Assembly (NCBI GenBank): GCA_039602395.1
Contig: JBCNJP010000019.1
Span: forward strand, 8,324,997 to 8,388,996
Length of the DNA: 64,000 nt
Direction of reading: 5' to 3'
From: Deinandra increscens subsp. villosa
Lineage: Eukaryota > Streptophyta > Magnoliopsida > Asterales > Asteraceae
This document shows positions 37,350 to 50,668 of the stretch, in pieces. Both the position numbers and the translations under genes were made by a program. Position 1 is the first letter of the stretch, and the number at the start of each line of letters is the position of its first letter. A model generated the notes under the pieces. That model was given only the letters and a program-made list of their open reading frames with translations, ran no database searches and was not told the DNA's origin.

Positions 37350-38020
37350 CAGTGGCGAACCCAGGATTTTTTTTGATGGGGTTCGGAAATTTTTAGGGTT
37401 CGATCGTCCATCCCTATTTACAAAAATTTTTGGACCGCTTTGCTTCGGGTCGGGTCGGGTCGGGTCGGGTCGGGTCGCGTTACATGAGAAAAAAACAATT
37501 TAAAATATGAAAACGCATAACAAAACTAATAAACTATATTACAACAATTTACAACAAGCGTGATCGTCTTTCCGAGTTCCGTATGATTGAATTTTAGAGT
37601 TTGGGTATTTTAATTATAATTAGATATTAGATTTAGGTATTGTTTTTAATTAATAGGGTAATGGGTAATGGGTAATGGGTATTGGGTTTGAGAGTTTGTA
37701 ATTGGGTTAAAAATCTTTAATAGTCTTGGGCTCATTAAGCTAAGTGGTGTTGGATCATTGATTAATTATTAAAAAGTTATAGATTAGTTTTTTTATAAAC
37801 TAATTTTGTGATAAATTTTATTTATAATACTTTTAAGTTTTTAAAATTTTATTTTTTAAAACTAGATTTTTTTAAGTTGAAGGTCGGTCTTAATATTTCA
37901 TGGGGTTCGGTGACCAAATTTCTAGGGGTTCGGTTTAGAAAAAATTGAATATATGGTAGACATCTAAAAAATTCATGGGGGTCGGGCGAACCCCAAGGCT
38001 TGTCCTTGGGTCCGCCACTG
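37350..38020. mobile_element. Non-autonomous hAT element, exact 8-bp target duplication
   Basis: Termini CAGTGGCGAACCCA and, inverted, CAGTGGCGGACCCA. TAAAGGGT flanks both ends (37342-37349 and 38021-38028). The 671-bp interior is non-coding and includes a (CGGGT)6 run and GGGTAATGGGTAAT repeats. Confidence 0.93.
37446..37475. repeat. (CGGGT)6 microsatellite
   Basis: Six perfect CGGGT units followed by one CGCGT, inside the hAT element. Confidence 0.95.
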
Positions 38021-38028
38021 TAAAGGGT

Positions 38029-40214
38029 TATACGGGTTAAATCATTAGAAAATATATATAATTGATAATTTATGCATACTCGTTTTATTACCCGAATAAT
38101 GTATTACATTACATTTAATAAAGTTATAATTCATAATATGGTATTGGTGACTTTATCATCTTCATAAAAAAATATTTAGAGCATGTCTCTACTTGTATAT
38201 TTGGAAAAAAATACAACATAAACATGATCATCTTTAAAAAATGGTTGTTAGAAAAACAATCCAACCCTGAATAGCGACTAACACTAACTTATGATTTGAC
38301 AAACTTGAGACTTTAAGTCTCGATAGAAAGTTAGGTGAGTATAAAATTTTATCAAAATTATAATGAACATATTCTAATTGTTGAGTATAAAGTCTAAATT
38401 ATAATCAGAATATTATAATGTTAAATCAATAAAAAAATATTTATCTTGGTATATATTAGAAAACGTACAATTGTATTAGTCATGATGTTTAAAAATTCTA
38501 ATTTGAATGAACACGGATCATTTGATATGATAGAAAAACTATATAATATTGGATATTATGAACATAAATTTTATTGTTTACGGATTTCTTTATAAATAGT
38601 ATCATCCACAATGTTGATTGGATTTGTAAAACAATATTAGTTATTCATTAATTATAATATTAAATATGATTTGCTCAATTATATTTGAAAAACACGGTAA
38701 ATAAGTGTCTATTGATATTTTATAAGTTTTTTAAATATTTATTAAATAAAAATAATAATAGTTTAAAAAATAATTTTAAATAAAAATTAGATGTAAATTA
38801 ATATATGATTGTCATAATTCCATAAATATAATTAAATAAAAATATATCATGATTATAAGGGATATAATTTCCAAAAAAAAAGAATTTATTAGGGAGTAGA
38901 TTTGGGAGGGAAAATTTGTGTGAGAATGATTCTAGTGTTGACAAGTGTCAACAATTGTAATTGTTTATTAGAGTAGGAAGATTATATATCATACGTAATA
39001 TAATAGATATAACTTACGATATTAAACAAACAACAAAGCACGGCAAATCACGGTCCAACTAATCTTGTTTGTGGACAAATACCAAGCGTTTCTAGTTTTG
39101 TGATTGGTTGCAAAACTTATTAATATGACTTACATAAAAATGAAAATATCACAAATATTCTAGGACTTCTTTTATCTTATACAGAAAAAACTAGTAATGT
39201 ACACTGGTACATGTAAACAAGTAGCTTGGTAATTTCTTTGAACGGTCATTTTATTAAAAAAAAAAGTACTATCAAGGTGATAAAAAACAAGACAGAACAT
39301 TACAATTTAATACACCAATACATATTTATTTTTCTACAGCCATGATAGTTTGTTCTAATAATTGAATGGCCATTAAAAGAAAAAAACCAAGCACCCCACT
39401 AACTCAGTAACTAATCTCGGCAGTCATTGAGATTGGTGGTTTAGTGTAGAAACAATGTATTTGGACTGGAGCATCAATTTGGGTCCCTAGGTTCAAATTT
39501 TCAAATGTAATACACTTGTATGATTTAAAAAGGGAGTAGGATATATTGTTCAAAAGAAAGGAAAAAAAAAATCAAAGGATGCCGTTTATGAAAAATATAT
39601 ATATACATTCTTTTTGAACTATTAACAGTTTCCTACTTTTCAACTACATCTTTGTCTATGACTTGGACCTTTGAACCCTTGACCACTTGCATATATATAT
39701 CTCATGGCTCATGCTAGGTGGTGATGCACAATAATACAGTTTTAGACATCGCAAGACAAGTGTGGCTAGAGCTTCTGTTTATCACACAACGATCAGGTTT
39801 CTATGGTCCAGCTCTAGGGATGACAAACAAGAAAAGGGAAAACCCAAAACCCGAAAAATAGAAGACAATTTAACAATCGAATTATGGTAAGATTACCAGT
39901 ACCATTCCCATCACAACTGAAAGGTGGATGAAGAGCTAAAATAAAATACCATTATTATCAAAGATATAATGAACATAAAGATGATGAGGAACATGAGTAG
40001 GGCTATGAAAGAAAATGAATCATGACTCCTACTCAAGATAGACGGACACAAATGCATAATTGAATCTCATAATATAGCACCATAGGCTATTCAAAATGAC
40101 AAAAGTACTGGTAAAAGGAAGGTTCTTGAGATCTTACAATAAAACAAAAAGTAAAGCCAAAATCAAAAGATGATGCCTTGGCATGATCTTAATAGCCTAG
40201 CACCATTTTACCAA
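38029..40214. other. Very AT-rich intergenic DNA
   Basis: No coding region recognised. The last part (39900-40214) probably includes the 3' UTR of the eS25 gene. Confidence 0.5.
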
Positions 40215-41081
40215 TCAAGTATTAGTAGCCCTGGTGTAGATTTGCTGACTAGCATGTGCAGATACCATCCTGATTGCACCTCTTGCCATCAAATCCTTGA
40301 TTGCCTTTCTTGCCAATGATCCATTGATCTAAAACAAAAACAAAAGCATAACCAATGAACCTATTAGCAGTTGCAATACATTCATATAGAACGAAAAACA
40401 AGAATCGAATCAACAATGCATATAAGATTTGCAAAAGAAAGTATTCAGTACCCTTAATCTGTCTGATAAAATTGAGGGAGTGATGAGCTTGAACTTTGGA
40501 GCTTCAACAAGAAGCTTGTCATAAGTCGCCTTATCGAACAGAACCATGTTGTTCACCTTCTCCTTTTGCTTTCCCTTACTCCATTTCTGAAAGAAGCCAA
40601 TTCACAAACAATTTTAAGTTTTTGAATCTGTGCAAACAACCTTAATCGTTCAACTATGTCAAATCCTCTCCTTTTCGTTTTTGATTTACGGATGAAATCA
40701 GAGTTAGTTTCAGATCGAAACAAACGGTTAATCTCATACTACTAACGCAAAACCCTAATACAAGATCTGATCCCCAAACAAACAAGCGAAGAGTAAAATA
40801 GGGCAAAATTAACAAACGGAATAACGAAGCTAAATCAATGGATATGGAAAACACAAATATCAAAAGGAATCAGATTAATGAGTTCAAAATCCGACCTTCT
40901 TTTTCTGCTTTCCACCGCCGGACTTGGCAGGTTTAGACGACGGCGGGGGAGCTTTTTCCTTCTTCGGAGCCTAAATTTAGCATACGAGGACATTGTTAAA
41001 ACCTTAACAAGATTGAATTAAAGTGACAGAAGTAAATACGATGAATCATATAGGAAAAACCTAACAGGATGAACTTACCAT
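40215..41081 (-). CDS. RPS25: 40S ribosomal protein S25 (eS25)
   Basis: Small-subunit ribosomal protein at the head of the 40S subunit. Coding exons: 41079-41081 (the ATG alone), 40896-40970, 40452-40586, 40215-40328; total 108 aa, the normal length. The protein starts [20 protein letters not shown], followed by a Lys-rich nuclear-import-like stretch, [40 protein letters not shown] and the C-terminal YTRATNT. The start codon is the last three bases of its exon, directly before GTAAGT. The donor after exon 2 (GTCGGA) is weak but required by frame and homology. Confidence 0.96.
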
Positions 41082-41161
41082 GAAATCTGATCTGCGGTAG
41101 GGTTAAAGGTTCGAAGGTGTGAAGAAAAATAAGCTGCGCGAAGATATGAAGTTTCTGTGTT

Positions 41162-41214
41162 TATTTATATCTAGGGTTTTGAAGGCCTTGGTTAAGTACT
41201 TAAGTTTGTGGGCT
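41162..41214 (-). promoter_or_regulatory. Ribosomal-protein-type promoter: TATA box, telo-box, site II
   Basis: On the minus strand, TATAAATA (41162-41169) is preceded by AAACCCTA (telo-box, 41172-41179). Further upstream the plus strand carries TGGGCT (site II, 41209-41214). Telo-box plus site II next to the start is the known arrangement of plant ribosomal-protein genes expressed in dividing cells. Confidence 0.75.
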
Positions 41215-41879
41215 GCGAGTATCATCGGGTCGGGTGATTTGTTTTTTAATAACAGCAACACTTGGGTCGGGTTATTTTCCACACCGGTCAAGCAAAAAAA
41301 ATTCAAGGAATTATCTTATGAAATTTAAAATTTTGAACGTTTTTTCCGAGTCTTACTGTGACGGGATTTAAACCCTTTCTAATTACTTGACGTCTCAAGG
41401 TCAACTTGAAAATCTCCATTATCTATATATTGTATATACATTATTGTCGAATATTACTTTGTTTTTAGATTAATAAGAGAAAACTGAACACTTTTAGGTT
41501 TAATTATACGTCAATTATCATATCAAACCAAATTATAAATCTATTTTATATACATCTATAGCTATCAAATATGCGAATTGTTATAATTTAGTAATGATTA
41601 CAAGCACTTAAGAACTTTAAGATATGATTATTGAACACAATTTTCTAACTTTAGAGCGAATGGCAGAAGGAGAGATAGAGAATATGTATCACTTTTAAAG
41701 TGTATACAAGAGGTGCATTTTTCTTTCTTACATTTATGTGGTATTTACATTACAAAGTTAGGGGACAAGAAGACATAAACAATTAATACTTGAGTGTAAG
41801 AATATGAGGTCTTGTATGTAAGAAAAATCTCCATAAATGTTGAGTGAAAATGTACATCCATATCCTCATTTAGATAATT

Positions 41880-42067
41880 GGCTTTGGCTCAATGGACATG
41901 GAAGGGTGGATAGGGCTTGTGACCGAGAGGTCATGGGGTTCAATCCTCCCAGGAATGTACGAGTTTCCCTTATGTGACATGCTAGTTACTGTAGGTTGGA
42001 GTTGAAGATGATCGGGTGGGAAGCCCATCGTCCCCTGTCAGTGATCCAAATCGATGTTCAAAAAAAT
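41880..42067 (+). mobile_element. tRNA-derived SINE, second family
   Basis: A-box-like TGGCTCAATGG (41885-41895) and B-box-like GGTTCAATCCT (41937-41947), a ~120-bp body and a short A-rich tail (42060-42067). Flanking duplication not clear. Different body sequence from the SINE at 21066. Confidence 0.7.
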
Positions 42068-42628
42068 ATATATTCATAATACGAATGGGTTTCCTGTATC
42101 CACTTTAGATACTTGTATCATCATAAATATCTTATAACTTGAAGGTGTCGGGGCTTTGCAGCAGGTATTATGATTTTAACAACTATCCCTTCTTTCTAGT
42201 CATCTAAATATTTTCTTGCTCAAATGTAGACGCACTATTCCTAACATTATTCCTTGTTCAACTGTCACGTCACTCTTCTTAATATTTCTTTTATCCTTCA
42301 AACCATCAGCAAGAAGCTGACAGCCAAAGCAAACAAAAACTACAAATCAGCCAACATTCAACCCAATCACATCACAGTGGTCAAAATGATAAAACTAAAA
42401 AGAAAAGATGGTCAAAATTCATCCAACATGTGTGCCAATCCTGCAATACGACATGCTATTGCTTAGAGATGATCATATCAAAAAGCAACTATGCTCAAAT
42501 CATACAACATTCGAAATATGAAAGCTTTGATACAGAAGACGAGTTATGAAACGAAAAAAGTTGTAGAAGAGTTGACAACAATAAATGATACAAACTAAAC
42601 TTAATGGGACAATGCATCAACTTTGTTG

Positions 42629-45600
42629 TTAGAAATGAGAAAGCTGCTCAAGTTTACGCGATTGAAAAAATTTGCATCGCCCTTTACCACTTGATTCGAT
42701 ATCTTCACTTTTCCTCTTCATTCCAGTGAAACCTAAATTACTCAGCTTTGATTGTCGTTTCGCCGTCTTTCTATCATCATCATCTGCTTCATCTGCTTCC
42801 CTGTAAAAACAAGAATTTAGAAATCACATGAGCAAGTTTGGTTTAGCTTTAACTCGCTTTGACCCGTTAAACCTCTAGAAGATTTCAATCAGGGCTCACC
42901 ATAACACTTGAACACCACCTTTGAAGTAGGGCTCACATGTTCCCCAACTGAAGCGAACCAATGACGGGAAGCCAAATACCGAGTGTTTGTGATCTTCTAA
43001 CCAGCTTTTAGTGTTGGGGTCTACATATAGATTCATTGTAATTAACCAGACGACAAGTACGAAGATATGAAGATTAATGAAACCAAATAAACAAAAGAAA
43101 GCTTGTCAATATAAATAAGGTTTTCATTTACAGAAACTAAAGTATTCTCACCTCCAGGATACCCTGATCCAAAGTTTCTATGCATATTCTCAGCAGTTTC
43201 ATCAAATTCCCAATTTTGCAACGCTCTGTCCCTTGTGACCTGAATACATAAATAATCAAGTAGATAATAACAATGAGATTAACCAGGAAGATATATGATG
43301 ATCACCAAGAAGCCTTTGGCCCCATGGTAGCATGCAAGACTCGAATCTTTAGGTTCTGAGATAAGGTGAAATGGGCAGGTCGCCAGGGTGGGTTGAAAGT
43401 GCAAAGAATGCAACATGTTAGAAAAAAAAGGCCAGACAAAGATGTCTAAATAGATAACACTAGCACCTTGTATAGAATTTGTGCAAAAATGGTCCACATT
43501 TATAGGGAGGGCGGTATGGTAAGGGGCTAGCAGTTGATATTGTAACAGGTTAATGATTTGTCATCAACAGAAGAGCTTATGGTTAGTTCTATCAATTTAT
43601 CAAATTTGCCCATTTATTACTGTTTTGGGCTGGAATTCATGCAGGCTGAATGTTTCTAGAGTTACATGCCTATTATATTGTTTCTAGGCTTTTAAAGCAT
43701 TTGTTTAGTAGCTTAATTGTTCATGTATGGACTTCTTTGTTAGTTGAGATGGCCTTCGGGAAGAATGAAATAAACTTTTCGTAAGTCGGGACGGCCTTCA
43801 GGCATAAAGTAATAGCACAACATGATTCAAGATGGCATGTAACTTGACTAACTTCAGACTTGTTTAACATGTATTTCAAGATGGTATGTTGCATCTAGTC
43901 TAGGAGCAAGGATAAGAGACGGAATGTTACAGGCGCCAGCTGGTTATTCTAATGAAGGAAATTCTTGCCATATTTCCCTTTTAACTTTAGATTTTGATTT
44001 GTTAGTGAATTGTCAAACAAATTGGTAAACTGGGGTGTGAAAGTTGGGAGAGTATAAGGTAACAGGTAAAATTGGTGAATCATGCCTTGTAATGGATTCG
44101 GTTGGGCCAGCCCAGAAACACTTCATTTTTAAAATATATAATTTTATAAATACTACCCTGTTATTTATCATTAAAATAAAATCTAATATATTTTAATAAA
44201 TCTAATTTCATGCATTTTGAAAACACTTTAGGTGACTCTCAACACGTTTTCATTGCATCCATGTCTACAAAATTTACCATATTTTAATCCATTAGAAAAG
44301 AAATATAAACCGAATCAACCCATTTATCCATTATGGGTCGAAATTGTCACATCTAATTCGGAGTTCAAGTCTCTTCAGAGACAGGGTTTGTGAGTCTAAT
44401 TGAAACCACAAACTTAATAGATGATCAATTAATCTGAAGTTCACCTTGGCCACTATACTTGCTCCACTAACAACTGGATAAAGACTATCAGCTTTCTTTG
44501 CAACTACAAACTTAATAGATGGGAATCTCTCAGTGAGCTTAATTCTGTATTTATCAGGATCTCCTACTGTATCAACATAAACCTGTAAATGCAAACAATT
44601 AGTGTCTTCCGGTTAACATCACATACACATTAATAAATCTCACAGAAAAATGGATGCAAAAATTAAAGCTAATACAGTTGGGTTTTCTTTAGTTTCTATG
44701 AATGTTTAAAAATTTCCCTAAGCTTCTGTCTGATAAATTTCAAGGTATAATTTCAGTTATTTTACTCGAATTTATGTGAAATGATGTCACACATGAGACT
44801 ATTGTCTATTAGTAGCACGGTGACGTTAACCAAAGGGCTTTTATGGCATTGTGAAGTCCGAGGTAGCAATATGTTAACTGTTTCCAAAACCTGGTACTTT
44901 TCAAGTTTAAAGAGTTATATGTGCTTTCAAGGGAAACATTCTGAAGACATACAGAAGAGGCAAACATCATAACCATTCCATCCCCAATGATAAATACACT
45001 GTTGGACTTGACACGTGATTGTTAAAAGCATTTTGACTGATGATCATATCCCTAAAGTACATCCTTAATAAGAGAAAACTGATAAAAACTGTCAACCACA
45101 GCCAATCTTGAATTCTAGATAATATTTTGTAATTTATACCTCAGTCAGAAGATATCCCAAGTCCAGCACAGTCTTGACAAGGCCCATGGCAGATTGATGC
45201 GAAATCTCATTAAGGTTAATCTTATTTCTGTTAAGAGAGGCAAAATATATCGCTTGAAATAACTATTTAACCGGTAAGAGATTGTGTACCGAAAAAAGTT
45301 GTATACTAACTTTCGTAACATTTTAGCCGAGAGCTCTCTAGGATCGATGACATCAACAGCCCAACCAATTTTTTCATCACCCTTTAAACTTTCAAACAAC
45401 TCCTCTCTTTTCTCTTCTTTTAAAGTCTTGGAATCTGAAGTTGAATCAATATTTAAAAAAAAAGAGAAGATAACAACACACATGACCAATAGTAGGGTCA
45501 ATTTAAAGCTTTACTCGTAATCTTCTTCAGTCAAAAGATCCCTAATTCACTCCACAGTCACATATAATCAATACCTTAAGCTGGTAAATTATCGATTTCA

Positions 45601-46091
45601 TAAACTTTAACTACCTTACAGAGTTCTGTAATATTAACAAGGTAAACTTCAAGTTAAGAGGTAAATAGACCATTCATAAACATCAGGGGTTTTCTAGGTC
45701 TAAACAAGCCCAAATAGGAAATAAAACCCTATCTTATAATCATAAGCGTAACATAAAAGTAAAGTAAATATAACATCTAGAATTAGGGTTCAGAGCTTAA
45801 AAGGGATGAATTCAATAAATTAGAGCGCGAACCAGCAAATTCCAAAGTTGAGAGGGTTTTCATGTATGAAACCGGACAATACAAGCATCCATAAACCATC
45901 GGACCTGAAATCACAATCAATTTAATTAAAAAAAAGGATTAGCAATCAAAATCGGAAGCGCACATTGTGTGGTCGGTAAAAGAAATGACGAAGAACAGAA
46001 GAAAACCTAAAACAGGGCCGCGACCAGCTTCGTCGATGCCCATTACGCAAGGCGTTGAAGCCCATTCCCGGATCTCACATTCCGAACCCAT
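42629..46091 (-). CDS. Ribonuclease H2 catalytic subunit A
   Basis: Nuclear enzyme that cuts 5' of ribonucleotides embedded in DNA and removes RNA-DNA hybrids, working with subunits B and C. Coding exons: 46007-46091, 45833-45904, 45311-45434, 45140-45227, 44445-44582, 43152-43239, 42900-43020, 42629-42800; phases agree and give 295 aa. The catalytic set is visible: Asp20-Glu21 in GIDEAGRGP, Asp127 in VYVDTVG and Asp155 in KKADSLYP, with [13 protein letters not shown] after it. The C-terminal exon adds an acidic patch ([11 protein letters not shown]) and a basic tail. All residues expected for activity are present. Confidence 0.95.
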
Positions 46092-46587
46092 TTCAACGGC
46101 TGCCGAGCAATCAGAAGAGAAAAAGGGAATGAGATCGTAATTTCTATAGCTCTTGCACTCAAATTCCTCACTGTCTTCTTCTTGTTCCAGTTCCCGCCAT
46201 AAAGGACTAAAAATGTTTATGTTCTAGGTGTTGTTCCCGCGGGTTTGAAGATGGACCATGGTTTACGAACCCTAGTTCTGTAAAGACTAATGAGAGAACG
46301 GTTTTATTCCGGTGGAATGAATTAAAACTCTCCGCAACAACTTAAACACAGCCGTTCTCACGAACCGTCATAGTCTGCATGTCATATTAGCATTTTACCT
46401 AGACAAATAAGACCCCAAGTGCAACCCACAAACATCATGCTCCAAACGACCTCTTCATACGACCCATTTTGCTTAAAAACGACCTTATGGAGTGTGTGTG
46501 GATACCAAAGGTATGTGTTTCAATAGCCGAACCCTTTATTAAAGCATGGAGTTAAGTCTGAAATATAGTACTTTTTTAGTCATTGAT

Positions 46588-47152
46588 CGTTTGGTTTGTA
46601 GAATTTTGTTGGAACTTAAATTTTGAATTTCGAAGAAATTGGAATCTACAAAAAAGAATTGGAACTAAAAAATGGAATCCAGTAGGTCGGTGCCGAGCAT
46701 TCAGGTCGGCGACGGGTCAGATTGGGTTGGGTGTCAGGGCGCATCAGTCAGTTTGTGGGGGCGGGTGGCGTGGGGCATCTGGACAGTCAGGTCGGGTGTG
46801 CGTCGGAGCATGGTCAGGCTGGTCTAGTAGGCCTTATTGGGGCGCAATTTGGTATGTCGGTTCAGGCGTCAGAACGGTCCGGGAGGCAACCCTTACCGGC
46901 TCGAGTTGGTCAAGCGGGTCAGATATCGACACATGTTGGTCTCGGAGGGCTGGATTGGACGATAATAGTCTCTGGTCTTGAAGGAATGTGAATCCTTCAT
47001 AACTAAGAATGAATGTGAAATTAATCAAATGAAAGAATGTATTTGAATTTAATCAAATTTCAATTTCAATTCCAGTTTTTTCATTAACGAAACATATTAT
47101 AATGAATTTTGAATTCTAATTCCAGTAGATTACTAAATTTTACAAAACAAAC
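46588..47152. mobile_element. Candidate non-autonomous DNA transposon
   Basis: The left end GTTTGGTTTGTAGAATTTT resembles the inverted right end GTTTGTTTTGTAAAATTT, and GGAATT-rich stretches mirror one another inside. The centre (46690-46980) is unusually GC-rich for the area and gives overlapping spurious frames. No exact target duplication found. Confidence 0.4.
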
Positions 47153-48588
47153 ACATTATGAGTTGTAATTCAGATTTCACTAAAACAAAATGTCACAAAA
47201 TATAGTGATATAAATGGACCGTTGGAATTACATAGATATAGAATAACTTGAATTAGAGCTTAAAATTGCTTTATGTGATTGTTTATAAAGAGGACGTTTC
47301 ATTGACACTCACAAAAGACCTTAAAAGATACAAAGACCCTAACTTATACCTATACATACAACTAATTTTAATGTAATGCTAGTTTCATAAAACATTTTAA
47401 AATTAGCAAAAAAAAAATTGTAATTTAAATACAGTAATAATTATGAAATTTGGTGACTCTTTAAGTTATGTATATGTAAATAAAACTCAAGATATTAGGT
47501 AAGTTTAAAGGAAATTGTTACTTTTTGTTGCTAAGAACATAAAATCTTTTGCCATAACAGATTACAGAACAAGTGTTTCAGATTAGAAAAAAAAAATTTA
47601 AATACATGGCCTAAATAACTCTCATACATGTAACAAGATTAGTCGAATTTTGATCCCTTTTTACAACATATTCCATCTTTCTTTCTGTTAGTATGGAAAA
47701 GCAGACATACTGACATACACCCCGCGTTTTCATAACCTGATTACTTACTGACCCACCAGACTGGCCGATTTAGTTGGACTGAGAACGGGATACACCACTG
47801 AAAGCGGTGACCAAAAACTGCGAAAAGTCCCAAAACACACAGCTTATCTCGTTCTTCTTTACGGTTTCGCCTTTAATAACAACGCCATTGTCGGTTTGTT
47901 GTCGTTTCGTTTTCCTTGGTATTCTCTGAATAAAAAAAACAAAACTACACATTTACATTTTGTTCCACAAATAAAGAGTAAAGACATCATGTACAGCTAA
48001 AAATGTGATTATAGAATCACATCAAGTAAATAATGTTACAATTTCGATCCACATACTAGTTAACATTGGTCATTATTTAAAGATTATTATTATCGTAAGA
48101 AAATTGTTTGTGACAAATTTTTTTATAGACGAGAGTTTGCAGCCTGCTTGTGTGATTTGCACCGTAAAAAAGGAATCACTTGAAAGTGTGACAAATAAAG
48201 TTGTAATTGACCGTTTTCACAAGATGAAATCACGCAGAAGACAATTATAATATGTATTTTGTTTTATTATATTAAAGAGTTAACTTCGTTTTTGGTCCAT
48301 GAGGTTTACCAGTTTTCTCACTTTTAGTCCAATTTTAAATAATAATCAATTTAAGGGCCTCAACTTTGGTTTTTTTTTCTCAATTTTGGTCACCTTAAAA
48401 ATTCCATTCAAATTAATCGTTAAAATGACTGACATTTATGCCGGAATTGAAAATCCTGGATCTATCATTGTTTGCAGGTCAACCCAATCCGACTAGCTAG
48501 TTTTGACAAGCATTAAAAATAACCTCACCTCAAACTGAACCCGTTACCAGATCCGTCAGATCAGCCAGTAATGTAATAAAAAGTGGAC
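47153..48588. other. Intergenic, no supported gene
   Basis: AT-rich. 48283-48460 contains pyrimidine-rich phrases (TTTGGTCCATGAGG, TTTTAGTCCAATTTT) of the kind found in decayed plant Mutator-type MITEs; termini were not found. Confidence 0.4.
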
Positions 48589-50353
48589 TTACTCGACTAA
48601 AAACCGGTAGATGGAACCAACTCGATCTTTGTCAGTACATCTTGTGATCAAGTCAAGATAAAGCATGGCTTCTTGTGGGAGAAGGCCTTCCATGAAAAAC
48701 TTAAGCAGGTGAGAATGTGTGCTGGCCATCACATCTATAGCTTGCTCAAATAATCTCTCTTGTTGACTTTGAGTCAACTCTACTGCTTCCATCAATGGTA
48801 AAACCCCTCTCTCTTCCTCTTCAAAGTGCTGCTTGCACTTCTCCTGAACATATAAGTCAAAGATGAATTCATACAATTCAGTTTGACTTTTTAGGTCAAC
48901 TGTTTTATTAAATGAGGAACATGTTACACACCTGTAGGGATTTAATTCGAGAAGATAAAGTAAAGAGGGCATCTTGACATGAAGAACTCCCTGAATCAAG
49001 AACTATGATGGTTTTGATATCTTCTTTGATTCCATTCATGAGGGGTAGATCTCTACCATGTTCTTCGTTTACAGATTTAGTTAATCCTGTATCAATGATT
49101 CCGACAATTACTTGAAAAATTGAAGATTTACACTAGTTTTCTAGCTTGTTTTTGTTTTGCATCCTCGTCTTTTTAAAGGAGACTTTATCTTGTAGATGTA
49201 AGTTTGACTTCATCTTATCTACCATCAAATATATTATTTAATTATTAATGTTATAATCTTTACTCATAAACTTTAGATTGGTAAATAGATTGTCATTCCG
49301 TCTTAAGTATAAAATGTGATAACCGGCCAACCTCACCCAGAAGGAAACCTAGAAAAGACTTCTGACTCAGCGCGTAGAGCAAATTACTTCACGCGAGACT
49401 CGAACCCAAAACTTCCCGGGCTACTACTATAATTTGATAATGTTCCTAGATGAGTCGACCCTAAAATGTTAGCAACCATGTCTCATAAATGCTCACTCAC
49501 TCTAGTATTGAGAATTTGAAGTAGTTCCAAACCCAACTAAATTTTTTTGAGTGTGATTTTGTTTGATTTACTGATTTTATAATCTAAAATCTATTTCAAT
49601 TTGATTTAAACAAAATCACAGTTATCTGTGATGACTACGAATTAACAAGAACATGAATAAAACCAGCTTACCTCGATCTTCCCTTTCGAGAACCGGAAAG
49701 ACGATCTTTTCCTCCATTTGAGCATGTTCCAGCATCACCTCCAACAACTGCGAGTAACTCTTCCCATACTTCTTAACCTCCATTCTTGCACTCCCCATCA
49801 CCGGATCCCCCTTCGCCCGCCCCCCACGCGCCGCCAAATCCTCCCCCCACCTCACCATCCTCTCCAAATGCCACAACAAACTCTTATGCTGCAACACCGT
49901 CGCCGTCGCCACCACCGCCGCCTCATTATTAATGTACTCGCTCAGCAGCATCGGCTTCGGAAACTTGGAATCCAGATACCGGAGAATGGTAGCCGACGAC
50001 CCCGATATGACGTCAGATCCATACTGAATCACCGGCGTTTCGATTCCGAAATCTGGTTTCTCCGATGGGAGGAGAAGGAGAGTTACGGGTTTGTAATGGA
50101 GTGCGAAACGAATGTAGGATGTGGCTGGGCTTGTCGGCGAACCGTACAGTCTAACAACCGGCGCCGGAGACGGAGACGGCAACGGCAAACTGTTTAAGGT
50201 ATCAGATTGACCTGTTGTTTTCTGGATTACTTTTTCGGGGCTGTCTGTTTTCCGGTAAACCTGATCGGGGTTATCTGTTTTTGTGGAAAATTTAACCTGA
50301 TTATGATCTGGATAATTTGTTTTCTTGAGGGTTGTTTTACAACAGTTGCCCAT
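48589..50353 (-). CDS. Thioredoxin-fold plus hemerythrin (HHE) domain protein
   Basis: Coding exons 49672-50353, 48932-49086 and 48589-48843 give 363 aa. The N-terminus MGNCCKTTLKK may be acylated (Gly2 myristoylation, Cys palmitoylation is inferred). Residues from about 66 (VVRLYGSPTSPATSYIRFAL) resemble a glutathione-transferase N-terminal thioredoxin fold. Then a four-helix hemerythrin-like region supplies iron-ligand His/Glu residues: LLWHLERM, LEHAQMEEKIVFP, KQHFEEEERGVLP and STHSHLLKFF. Similar plant proteins (Arabidopsis AT3G54290 type) have no settled function; metal or oxygen/redox sensing is a guess. The stop codon overlaps a GAGTAAGT donor-like string, so a further exon is possible but not needed. 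Confidence 0.87.
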
Positions 50354-50668
50354 TTAAAAGGTGATATAGGGGTGAGGGTTTATGGGTGTAGAAACATGTT
50401 GAAGAAACAGCGGAGGGAGGATTAATAGTATTGGCCGGAAGCTTAGATCGGAAGGTAGATACAGAAAGAGGGGATAATGGTTTGAGGGAGGGCACATGGG
50501 AAGAGTGGAATTGCGTGATGGATGGAATGAGTCCATGGCGCCTTTTGTGGAAGGATATGAAAAGAGAGTTGGGTCTGACATGTCAGTGCTTGCACATCTC
50601 CAAATACCGGTCTCGATCGGAATAATATGCTGTCACCATCATACATACACAGAGTTTTTTTAACAATA

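Larger units (their letters stand above)
37294..39007 (-). mobile_element. Possible Helitron remnant containing a hAT element
   Basis: On the minus strand the 3' end has an imperfect hairpin (37306-37322) followed by CTAG and T, closely resembling the 3' end at 6501. A candidate 5' end TCTATTATATTA lies at 39007 after an A. The AT-rich interior has no coding capacity. The 5' end choice is weak. Confidence 0.3.

Noticed and set aside
37446..37475. Interstitial telomere sequence
   Set aside because: Units are CGGGT, not the plant telomere unit TTTAGGG.
46583..46991. Two overlapping frames of 132 and 89 codons
   Set aside because: Gly/Ser/Trp-rich translation of a GC-rich repeat; no domain and no splice or promoter support.
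49316..49440. Possible minus-strand SINE (GGGTTCGAGTC box)
   Set aside because: Only a B-box-like string was found; no A-box spacing, tail or flanking duplication.
49718..50197. 159-codon frame on the plus strand
   Set aside because: Antisense shadow of the first exon of the hemerythrin-type gene; His/Pro/Arg-rich composition comes from the reverse strand of real coding sequence.
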